NCBI GenBank assembly: GCA_964059195.1
Contig: CAXKWD010000008.1
Span: 46,976,502 to 47,040,501, forward strand
DNA: 64,000 bases
Direction of reading: 5' to 3'
Origin: Ectobius pallidus
Lineage: Eukaryota > Arthropoda > Insecta > Blattodea > Ectobiidae
The position numbers were made by a program, and so were the translations under genes. A model generated the notes under the pieces. That model saw only the letters and a list, made by a program, of their open reading frames with translations, searched no databases and was not told the origin of the DNA. The stretch's first letter is position 1; each line of letters starts with the position of its first letter. Positions 55,836 through 64,000 of the stretch are shown here, piece after piece.

Positions 55836-58052
55836 TAACTGAACTAGTTAAATATTATATTAACACTTAATGCTTCACTTACGTCGCTGTTTATGATCAA
55901 AACATGTTTCGGGATTCTTATCCCATCTTCGGCTGCTGGTCAACTGGCAATTGGCGATCTATCGAAAGAAACATTCACACCAGATGAAATGAAACTCTTG
56001 AACAAAGGTCTGAAAACCTGCATCAGTCACTCAAAAAATTTAGACGATTACATAGCGGATGTAGAAATAACCTCAAATATGCTTACCAAAGATAGGCCTA
56101 ATGACAAAATTGTAACCCAAACAAAATGTGCGGCCATTTTAGAACAGATGCCTCGGGAAAAAGATACAGACTTCAAACAAACCATTAAGCAGTTGAACAA
56201 GAAACCAGTATACTATTTGAAAGCAGACAAAGGGAACAAGACTGTAATCTTAGACCAAAAAGATTATGTAAACAGGACCAATAAGTTACTGCATAAACCA
56301 GAATATGAAAAGCTGACAAAAAACCCACTGAAAGCAGTCACTGAAAGAACAAAAAGCACAATCAAAACAAGTAAAATCATACCAAATGAAGACAAAAGGA
56401 AATTAATAGTTAACAATCCGTCGCTACCTAAATTATACACTCTACCAAAAATTCATAAGAACGATGATAGTATGAGGCCAATCATTAGTAATATAGATGC
56501 CCCAACGTACAAACTGGCCAAATGGTTGGTGGAAAAACTGAACTTGTTTAAAAAGTTTGAAACTCTAGGTATCCAAAATTCGTTGGATCTAGTTGACAAA
56601 ATAAGAAATACTACCATAAAGGCTGACGAAGTTTTAGTGTCATTTGACGTTACCGCATTATTCACAAGCATCCCAACAGATAAACTCCCACAATTGATTA
56701 AAGAATGGTTGTCTCAGAATGATGTAACACCAGCACAAACTGAAGAATATATCAAACTTATTGAGTTATGCATTAAACAGAACAGCTTCGGGTTCAATCA
56801 AGAATTTTACAAACAAACTGCAGGTTTAGCCATGGGGAGTCCACTTTCGCCAGTGTTAGCAGACCTGTATATGAGCAATTTAGAACTACACGTTACCAGA
56901 GTTTTTCCTCATATATTCAAAGGCTGGTGGAGATATGTCGATGACATTTTTGCTATTGTACCAAAAAGATTCATAGAAGACTCGGTTAAATTACTGAACC
57001 TACAAGACAGTTCAATAAAATTCACCATCGAAACTGAACAAAACGGATACCTACCATTTCTTGACCTAAAAATTATTAGAAATCAGCAGAACCTAGAGTT
57101 TGGGGTCTACAGGAAACCCACACATGTTGACAACTATATTAAACACAACAAGTTCAATCCGAAACCTCACCAGTTTGCCATCTTTCATAGTTTAATCCAT
57201 AGGCTAACACACATTCCACTGACTGAAATAGAATACAACAAGGAATATCAGCACATACAGGAAGTAGCACTTACCAACGGGTCCAAAACCAATTTCATAG
57301 ACAAGATGATTTCAAAACACAAGAAACAAAAAACGATAAAAGGAATTAGTACATTAGACAATTCAGAGAAAAAACCACAAAATTACAAAAAATTCACCTA
57401 CCATCCAAAAACATTCTACAAATTCGAGAAGGTATTCAAAAACTACAACATCAAGCTAGCACCCCAGAACAAATATACCATTAGAAATCTGCTCAATCAC
57501 CCACTAAAAGACATCACACCCAAAACAGAACTATCAGGAATCTATCAGATGGAATGCGAAAACTGCCAGCTGACCTACATTGGACAAACCAAAAGAAATA
57601 TAACAACTAGAATGAAAGAACACCTTAGGAATGTGAAATTCATGCAAACGGACAAATCAGCTGTAGCACATCACTCCTGGACACAAAACCACCACATCAA
57701 AAAGGATGTTAAACTATTAAAACACGTCAAGACACGGGCAGAACTGAACACCTGGGAGAAGATTTTCATCACTAAGAACAGCAGCAATGTTATGAATTTT
57801 GAAATACCGCCGGTGGATGACGTCATCAAGCTTACAGCCAAGAGAAGAGAGGGCAGCACTGGACAAACCATAAAGACCACTAACCATGATCGCCAATTGC
57901 CAGTTGACCAGCAGCTGAAGATGGGATAAGAATCCCGAAACATGTCCTGCTCATAAACAGCGACGTAAGTGAAGCATTAAGTGTTAATATAATATTTAAC
58001 TAGTTCAGTTATTCATGTGCTCCACTGTGTATATTACTTCGTTTTAATTATT
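55836..58052 (+). mobile_element. Complete Penelope-like element
   Basis: Flanked by the 12-bp repeat ATTTATCAACAG (55824-55835, 58053-58064). Inverted terminal segments of about 124 bp (55836-55959 and 57888-58011) surround one intact gene. Confidence 0.9.
55893..57929 (+). CDS. Penelope-like reverse transcriptase with GIY-YIG endonuclease
   Basis: Intact 678-residue protein that copies its RNA at a nick it makes itself. The RT is of the telomerase-related PLE type: KLYTLPKIHKNDDSMRPIIS (about 184-204), LVSFDVTALFTSIP (motif A, about 250), TAGLAMGSPLSPVLADLYM (about 310) and the catalytic WWRYVDDIFAI (about 345-355), then LPFLDLKI. A linker has a basic stretch before the GIY-YIG domain at about 547-590 (SGIYQMECENCQLTYIGQT, KRN, TRMKEH). 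The ATG lies inside the left inverted repeat and the stop inside the right one, so both protein ends are encoded by complementary repeats. Another start cannot be excluded. No frame errors. Confidence 0.95.
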   Translation: MIKTCFGILIPSSAAGQLAIGDLSKETFTPDEMKLLNKGLKTCISHSKNLDDYIADVEITSNMLTKDRPNDKIVTQTKCAAILEQMPREKDTDFKQTIKQLNKKPVYYLKADKGNKTVILDQKDYVNRTNKLLHKPEYEKLTKNPLKAVTERTKSTIKTSKIIPNEDKRKLIVNNPSLPKLYTLPKIHKNDDSMRPIISNIDAPTYKLAKWLVEKLNLFKKFETLGIQNSLDLVDKIRNTTIKADEVLVSFDVTALFTSIPTDKLPQLIKEWLSQNDVTPAQTEEYIKLIELCIKQNSFGFNQEFYKQTAGLAMGSPLSPVLADLYMSNLELHVTRVFPHIFKGWWRYVDDIFAIVPKRFIEDSVKLLNLQDSSIKFTIETEQNGYLPFLDLKIIRNQQNLEFGVYRKPTHVDNYIKHNKFNPKPHQFAIFHSLIHRLTHIPLTEIEYNKEYQHIQEVALTNGSKTNFIDKMISKHKKQKTIKGISTLDNSEKKPQNYKKFTYHPKTFYKFEKVFKNYNIKLAPQNKYTIRNLLNHPLKDITPKTELSGIYQMECENCQLTYIGQTKRNITTRMKEHLRNVKFMQTDKSAVAHHSWTQNHHIKKDVKLLKHVKTRAELNTWEKIFITKNSSNVMNFEIPPVDDVIKLTAKRREGSTGQTIKTTNHDRQLPVDQQLKMG

Positions 58053-58262
58053 ATTTATCAACAGCTATATCATAATTCAGCAATTCCATAAAATGCAAAA
58101 TTTCAAATATTAGAAGTCAGTGGCAGCTATGTCCTGGGAGATTTTATGCTGTAACAGGAAAAAGTGAATCCATAGAGCAAATATCTCTTAATAAAAGTTG
58201 CTTGTCTATGTCCCCTCTATAAACAGGTAAAATATTTCTGTGCTATTCATTAAAACTCTGTA

Positions 58263-58832
58263 TAATTCAGTTAGATAAATTTATTTCCATGTCATTACTA
58301 TTATGTTACTATTGCTACCATCAAATGGGGTGATATCAGATGCTTTCTGTAGTTTTTTAATATACCGGTGATGTTGTTTATATTGAGTTTTTAGTGATAG
58401 TGTATTAGAGCATATCTCTAGGAAGTCATAATCTACAAAATTATATACTTGCATTCAGCAAGTATTACAATAATATAGTAATATTTTAAAACTGTCCGGT
58501 GTTACCCCACAGTCTGGGTGATTTCAGACACAGGTGTTTATAAATGAGTGTCCAATGTTCTGGCCTCTCTGGGTTTTGTCGGACAAAATTTTAGGTTTTT
58601 AAAATATACTGCAAGTATTGCAGCTTTATTTCAAACTTTAATAATTATTACACATACTCCACAGACCATTGAAAAGTACTAAATGTACGAAAATAAATGA
58701 ATTCGCCAAGCTGACTAAACATTTCACTCAATATTATTATTACAAACTTGTTTTTATCAGACAAAATAACTGTTTATTAAAACAAAATTACTTATTCTAA
58801 ATTAGCTAAATCTATAATTCTGGATTTAAAAT
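58263..58832. other. Non-coding DNA
   Basis: Nothing recognised. Confidence 0.4.
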
Positions 58833-60440
58833 CTAGGATTTGCGGATGATACTGTGCTTATTGGTAACGATGAAGCTTCTGCAACTGAACTCGCTAAGTT
58901 GGCCATCAAGAGATTCTCAGAAATTGGATTGAAGCTAAATCCAACAAAGTCTGTTGTCATTAATATTGACAAAGGCCGTCTCATTGAAAGAAACCTTTCT
59001 ATATATCCTGATTTTGAGATACACTCCATCAGTAAAAATGAATCTATCCGATACCTCGGAGTTAATTTTTCGGATTCCATTGTATTCAATTGTAGTTCTA
59101 CGTTAAATGACGTAAATAATAAACTGGACAATCTAGCATCTTCACCATTCCTGCATGCAGATCTAAAATATCACATCCTTAATTCTTCTGTCTGTCCTTC
59201 CCTAATTTATAAGTTTCAGACTACTCCTCCTGAGCTGATCCCAAAAAAATTCCTGGACGATGCAGACAGACTAATCAGAAGTGCGCTGAAGGAAATGCTA
59301 AGCCTTCCCATGGATATCCCAGATGCAATGATCTACAGCCCTAGGAAATATAAAGGATTAGGGATATTCAGAACAAAATGGGAAGTAATATTACAGCAAA
59401 TCAATGCACTGAGATGCCTATATAAGACTCAGAATTCTTATATTCTGCAAACTCGTAATCTCCAACATGAAAGTTTACAGTGCCTTAAGCAGATTAATGT
59501 AGAGTCAGACGACAGTCTATTTTATAAAGACAGCAGTTTCCTTAATGCTAAAAAAGGTTCGAGACCATCTCAGAACTAAAGAATTTGATATATGGTGTAA
59601 TCACCCACAAAAAGGGAAGGGTGTCATCTTATTTAAACAGCACACGCCTACAAACAGGTGGATATGGAATCATGTTGGTCTGTCTTGCAGTGAATGGCGT
59701 GACTGTTTGAAAATGGTGGGAAATGTTGCTGCAGTGTGCGCTGTGCCGGGTAGAGCTCAGGACAACCGTTGTCGGCGTTGCCACAACGAGGTAGAAACTC
59801 TTGCACATGTTCTGGGTTCCTGTCCGCATGGCGAGATCCTTTGAAACATCAGACACCATACAGTACGGTCAATTGTTGCAAATGCCCTTAAAGATGCTGA
59901 TTATACTACTTTTGAAGAGGTGCATGGTCTCTCTACCACCGGGACTACGAGGCGAATTGATATCATTGCTTTTCAAAGAAACACACGATCCGGATTTATA
60001 ATTGATCCTACTGTGCGTTTCGAAGTGAATGAGGCACAGCCGCAAGATGTTAACAAGGAAAAGCAAGACATTTATAATCCTACCATCCCTTACTATCGTG
60101 ATAAATACAATCTCAAAGAACTCGAAGTCATTGGACCCATGGTAGGAGCAAGAGGAACTGTTACTACTTTCATGTTGAACACCTTCAAGAGATTGGGACT
60201 TCCTCCATCAGTTATAACTGAAGTTGCTTTAGCAACCCTCAGAGGATCTGTTTCAATACTGAGGAATCACATATATAAATCCTAATCGTAACTGTTAATG
60301 ATTTTCTATTTTGTATTAATTTTTCATTAATTTTATTCTCTTTTTCTTTTCTATGTTCTATGTTCAATTACCTTTCTGTTTTTTTTTTTCTGGTACTCTT
60401 TGTCTGTGTAGGCAACCCATAACTATGGGAAGATTAAATA
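58833..60440 (+). mobile_element. R2-group LINE 3' half, 5'-truncated
   Basis: Begins inside RT at the FADD motif and ends in a 3' region finishing near ATTAAATAAATAAT followed by a TA run (about 60434-60462). The endonuclease lies after RT, as in restriction-like-endonuclease LINEs. No ribosomal DNA is near. Confidence 0.7.
58836..60285 (+). pseudogene. R2-group reverse transcriptase tail and restriction-like endonuclease
   Basis: GFADDTVLIGNDEAS at the very start is the catalytic RT motif; everything before it is missing. The thumb and linker continue to about 59579 (KYKGLGIFRTKWEV). After a frame change, the zinc knuckle reads CRRCHNEVETLAHVLGSCPHG (about 59771), the CCHC-type motif placed before the endonuclease in R2-like LINEs. 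A second frame change at about 59845 leads to the PD-(D/E)xK-like endonuclease around RRIDIIAF and GFIIDPTVRFE (about 59955-60020). The natural end is HIYKS at 60285. R2/R4 assignment is inferred from the domain order. Confidence 0.75.
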
Positions 60441-61986
60441 AATAATATATATATATATATATAAGGCTTTGTCCTGACTGACTGACTGACTGACTTAATG
60501 ACAGAGAATCAACGTAGAGCCTAAATTATAATAGGTAGAGACTTGGAATTTTGACAGTACCTTCGTTTCATAATGTAAGTGCTCACTAAGAAAGGATTTT
60601 GAAAATTTTTTATTTTATGTGACAAAAATCAAATGTTTTTGAGAATACTTAATCCCTTTTTACACAGAATTATCAAATCCAAATCACAGTTCACAAGACA
60701 ACATATTGTTGCCAGTGGTCTCAGATGGGTTTGGAAATAAATGAAATGGGACTTGACAAATTAGAGAAGCTATCAATATAATTCATGTTATAAATAAATA
60801 TTAAAGAATGAAATCCACAAAAATAATGCAGTCACAAAACTTTTTCTACCCTGAACATAGAGAAAACAATACGAGGTATGGTAATATGTATATTATAATA
60901 TCGCAGGTTTTTGGTGAGAGAAGTATGAAAGTGATATTGCATCACCAAAACGGTTTTATGGTAACATGAGAGTGAGAAATAAATATTCCACAAAGACAAT
61001 ACAATTTTGTTGCTGGAATTTCTGTTTCTTATTTGAACCCCTACCAGACTTGCTGTGTACTGTACAAGCAATGGGATGCAAAATTCTACATCTTCTACGA
61101 GCCATAAAAAGATATATCAAGTGTTTTCTGAGGGAATAGTTTGAGTGTGATAAGTCGTTCTTCCTATTTCAAATTATAAATACCTATATAAGGACCTGTA
61201 ATTTAAAAATCGAAAGTCCTTCATGAGTTAATTTCCAATTACAAATTGAATGTTTTGATAAGTTCCGCCTATATACCACTAAATATTAAAACAATCAGCT
61301 GAAGTCTACATGAGGTAAGGAGAACAGTTAATTAACAACACGTGTTTTGAATTTGACTTTTATTGTGTTCTTCTAAACGTATTTTTATTGTATTAGATTT
61401 AGTCTATCACTTAATAAAATAAAATATTAAAATAACATTGAGCTCAATGTGTTGTCAAATTAGATTATTTACAATAATTAGTAATAAAATTACGAAGTTA
61501 TTCTTGTCACAATAGTTAAAATATGAATTAAAATTAAACATATATGAAACTTGATAAAGTATTCTAATACTTGTCAATTGTTTTAAAAAAGCACACAGAT
61601 GTCTGTGTATGTCATAAATAATTGTCTTCTTGGATAAAATGCACTTAGCTTCTTTCTTCTTGTATTTGTGTTGTGTGACTATTATTACTAGAGAGTCAAT
61701 TATAACAATGTCATATTGTGAATAACTGTAATTTATGTGGTCCTTCTTCTTGGATTAGATTAGCGGATCTTGAGTAGTGTAGTGACTTATCTCTTGTAAT
61801 CTTCAGCTTTCGTTGTTTTTCAATATATTGAGATGCATTTCGACGTCATATGCGTCATCATCAGTCACGCCGATAGTCTTGAGAGCTGAACATTCTACGG
61901 TGAATGTTTGAGTGCTACTGGAGAAATATGAAACTAATTCCAATTACAAAATAAAAACCCTGGTGATGCTGGGCCTTTCAAGCTAG
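60440..61986 (+). mobile_element. Non-autonomous Helitron, family B, with a nested insertion
   Basis: The 3' end is a CCCTGGTGATGCTGGGCC hairpin to CTAG (61983-61986) followed by T, matching 20370-21365. The left side has the CTGACTGACTGAC run typical near Helitron 5' ends, but the TC start was not found in the TA run. A 692-bp insertion sits at 61246-61937. Confidence 0.6.
61246..61937. mobile_element. 692-bp insertion with 13-bp site duplication
   Basis: TTCCAATTACAAA occurs at 61233-61245 and again at 61938-61950; the related Helitron-B copy lacks the DNA between. The insert contains TTTCGACGTCATATGCGTCATCATCAG, like the repeat ends around Penelope-like elements. Class uncertain. Confidence 0.55.
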
Positions 61987-62109
61987 TATATCATATACAA
62001 ATTACCTTCAGTGGATCTGTGTGTTACAATTCACAACGATTCAACCCGACCTCCAGGCCTTCCTCTGGTGACTGCTTGTACTACACTGCCTGCTGAGAGG
62101 TGTAAATTC
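61987..62109. other. Short spacer
   Basis: No feature recognised. Confidence 0.3.
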
Positions 62110-62850
62110 TCTTTATGTCCTTCCTTCCTCCATGAGTCTACAGCCTTTGGTGGGCCTTGGTCTCCCTCACAATCCTGCTCCATTTGTCTCTTCTGTGCTA
62201 TTCTCTTCCAGACTCTTATTCCCATTCTGTACAGATCTTGCTCCACATCCTGCAGTCATCTTTTCCTGGGTCTTCCCTTCCTTCTAACTCCTATTATATC
62301 ATTATGCAAGAGGTATTTTGGTGTTCTGTCTTTCTCCATTCTCTCAACATGACCCAACCAGCTGATTCTTATTGATTTCATAAATTTTACTAAATCTTGC
62401 CCTTTCAATATTTGGTTTATTTCAGCATTTGTCCTTATTTTCCAGGAACCATGTTCGCATATAGGGCCATATATACGACTAATAATCTTTCTTTCAAATA
62501 TTCTCAAAGTATTTTCATCCTCTATATTTAATATTCATGTTTCTGCTGCATATGAAACAATGGGTCTTATCAAAGTTTTGTATATTTTCAGTTTTTAGGG
62601 TTTAGTTAATAACCTTGACTTCAGTAAATGGAGGTTTGCAAAATATGCCCTATTTGCTAGCATGATGTGGTTATTAATTTTTTTGATATTGATCCCTTAT
62701 TATTAATCTGTACACCTAGGTATATAAACTTTTGAACTTTTTTCAAACTCATAGTTTCCAATTTTTATATGTTGTCCTGGGTTTCCAATACAGTTAGTAT
62801 AGTGTACTTCGGTCTTCATATACTTAGTTTTATCTACATTAAAGGAAGGG
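62110..62850 (-). pseudogene. LINE RT C-terminal fragment
   Basis: Minus-strand remnant of an RTE/L2-like LINE. Reading leftwards from about 62850: VDKTKYMK (RT motif D region), KIGNYEFE and then YLGV in shifted frames. The open frame 62507-62256 has LRIFERKIISRIYGP, SWLGHVERM and RRKGRPRKR. After a stop, LQDVEQDLYRMGIRVWK ends about 62150, where the family's natural C-terminus is expected. The catalytic RT motifs and the endonuclease are missing (5' truncation). At least three frame breaks. Related in wording to the fragments at 29725-31560 and 48720-49680. Confidence 0.75.
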
Positions 62851-63149
62851 TAAACTAAAAAAATACAATTTTTTTAAATTTTAATCTCATCGCACGGAGC
62901 TTTAAATTACGAAACGAATGGTGATCTCGTGATCTTTAGGCGCCTAATATTATGCTTTGTACGGGTAAAGTAAAAAGCTTCTGTGATGTTACGTGAGACA
63001 ATTCATTGACAGGACAACAGCTGCTGTAATGCTCGCGCGTGCTGTTTCTACATACACCACAAAGTCTCATTTGTATTAGTTGTTGATCGAGATGTCTGCA
63101 ATTTTACCTTATAAGGACAAACCTCGGTATTCACAAATTAATTTCACAC
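62851..63149. other. Non-coding DNA
   Basis: Nothing recognised. Confidence 0.35.
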
Positions 63150-63290
63150 GAAAAAAATGACAAGGAATTATTGAAAGAATTGCAAGGAAGAAAAGACAAT
63201 ACGGAATGGTGTAAGTGTGGGCTGTGTGTACAAATGAAAACGGCCCACGAAAGTGTGTGTTGTTGGGACTGTGAAGGAAATTGTGAACAG
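63150..63290 (+). pseudogene. P2X7-tail-like cysteine motif fragment
   Basis: The frame around 63171-63290 reads KELQGRKDNTEWCKCGLC, then M-T and SVCCWDC. WCxCGxC...M.T..E..CC is the signature of the cytoplasmic tail domain of P2X7 receptors. It is also found in many stand-alone, often transposon-associated, arthropod and cnidarian proteins. Only about 40 codons are recognisable, with a frame change just upstream (MSAILPYKDKPRYSQ at about 63092 in another frame may be its N-terminal part). After the motif the frame runs on without homology. The donor could be a transposon or a retrocopy. It is not evidence for an ion-channel gene here. Confidence 0.45.
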
Positions 63291-63442
63291 AAGGGGGTTG
63301 TAGGCAATGGCGTAACTGGATCACTTAGGGCCCGGGGCGGATTTATTTTTGAGGCCCCCTCCCCCAACACAACTATTTTTCACATTTTTTCTGCGCTAGC
63401 TTTTTTTTTTTTTTGTCTTTCTGATAGTCTCCATGGACTAAT

Positions 63443-64000
63443 CTGTATGGAAAAAGAAACATCATCCTGAATTTGGCATACACCGTAAAGGAACAAGTGT
63501 TGATAATTACATCAAACAGGATGGCTTTAATCCTAGAGCACATAAACATGCTATATTAAATAGCTTAGCCCATAGATTGGTTAACATCCCCTTAAGCAAA
63601 CAGGAGTTTGAAATTGAGTACCAACAAATAGTTAACACTGCAGTGAAGAATGATTTTGAGAAACAATTAGTAGATAAGAAAATAGATAGATTCAAGAAAC
63701 AGAAGGACATTAGAGCAATCACTACACTAGAGCCTATAAAAGAAAAAACTGGTTTTAAAAAGATGATGTTTCACCCTTGGGCAAATAAAAAATTCAGTAA
63801 AATCTTCAAAGAACACAAGATAAAACTAGCTTCACAGAATAAGTACAAACTTAAAACATTATTAAGATCGGAAGTAAAAGATAAAATCCCACCAGGACAA
63901 AAATCAGGCATTTATAAGATAAAGTGTAATGATTGTGAAAATGTATATATAGGCAAAACTAAAAGAAACATTAATACTAGGTGGAAAGAACATTACCGAA
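63443..64000 (+). CDS. Second Penelope-like element, C-terminal part, cut by the window
   Basis: The frame is open from about 63464 to the window end, without an ATG. It reads EFGIHRKGTSVDNYIKQDGF, the block after the RT palm, then SLAHRLVNIPLSKQEFEIEY, a basic linker, FHPWANKKFSKIFKEHKIKL and the GIY-YIG start SGIYKIKCNDCENVYIGKT with RWKEH. It is the same family type as 55893-57929 but clearly a different lineage, matching at perhaps half the residues by eye. 5'-truncated, because RT motifs A-C are missing; the rest lies beyond base 64000. No stops in the 180 codons seen. Confidence 0.85.

Larger units (their letters stand above)
55590..58260. mobile_element. TA-flanked MITE interrupted by a Penelope-like element
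   Basis: The left end is CAGGGTGTTAATGAATAACAC and the right end its imperfect complement ending CTCTG, with TA on both sides (55588-55589, 58261-58262). Inverted repeats run about 92 bp (55590-55681, 58170-58260). Without the insert it is about 440 bp, non-coding and Tc1/mariner-like. Confidence 0.8.

Noticed and set aside
55836..58052. Hammerhead ribozyme in the Penelope repeats
   Set aside because: The conserved CTGANGA core was not found on either strand by eye.
36227..64000. Downstream spg exon
   Set aside because: No stretch matching the LLALLKWR-type continuation was seen; I cannot support one.

Overview
This window is eukaryotic intergenic and intronic DNA from an animal with a large, transposon-rich genome. 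It is AT-rich, has spliced exons with GT/AG borders, and is packed with microsatellites and with retroelement and DNA-transposon families common in insects. I infer an insect, plausibly a polyneopteran such as a cockroach, termite or stick insect, but nothing in the window fixes the species.

The only host gene I can support is on the + strand. Four exons (10409-10541, 12669-12783, 22331-22493, 35942-36226) have compatible splice phases. They encode the stretch leading into and through the C2/DHR-1 domain of a DOCK3/DOCK4-type Rac/Rap exchange factor, the insect orthologue being sponge (spg). The introns are about 2.1, 9.5 and 13.4 kb and are filled with transposons. No earlier or later exon was found.

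Layout: 1-6365, 3' part of a Ty3/gypsy LTR retrotransposon (gag, pol with two frameshifts, 3' LTR; no env). 6540-6830, a CXC-type cysteine-motif remnant. 7905-8110, a tRNA-derived SINE. 8247-8919, a Tc1/mariner relic. 9650-9681, a Helitron end. 13070-19335, a LINE with a 2A-like motif, split at 16445-17969 by a related ORF1-only element with a 13-bp target duplication. 20370-21365, a Helitron-B copy. 22751-26994, an old hAT-like TIR pair containing a 2.6-kb fold-back element (24157-26754). 28749-29306, a non-autonomous Helitron-A. 29725-31560, a LINE split by a 0.9-kb insertion. 32510-33243, a short hAT whose site duplication abuts an RTE-like LINE (33252-35331). 37644-37938, a pogo/Tigger MITE. 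39242-41918, a nearly intact hAT. 43390-46568, a TIR transposon with an unclassified Cys-rich protein and a nested 878-bp element. 48301-55058, a complete Helitron-A with Rep-helicase and a LINE inside it. 55590-58260, a TA-flanked MITE containing a complete Penelope-like element. 58833-60300, an R2-group LINE 3' part. 60440-61986, Helitron-B with a nested insertion. 62110-62850, a LINE fragment. 63150-63290, a P2X7-tail-like Cys motif. 63443-64000, a second Penelope-like element running off the end.

The genes do not form a pathway. The story is repeated nested transposition into and downstream of one host gene. The most useful results are the exact element ends and target duplications, the 2A-like peptides in LINE ORF1, the half-LINE, the Helitron with a precise Rep deletion, and the unclassified TIR transposon.
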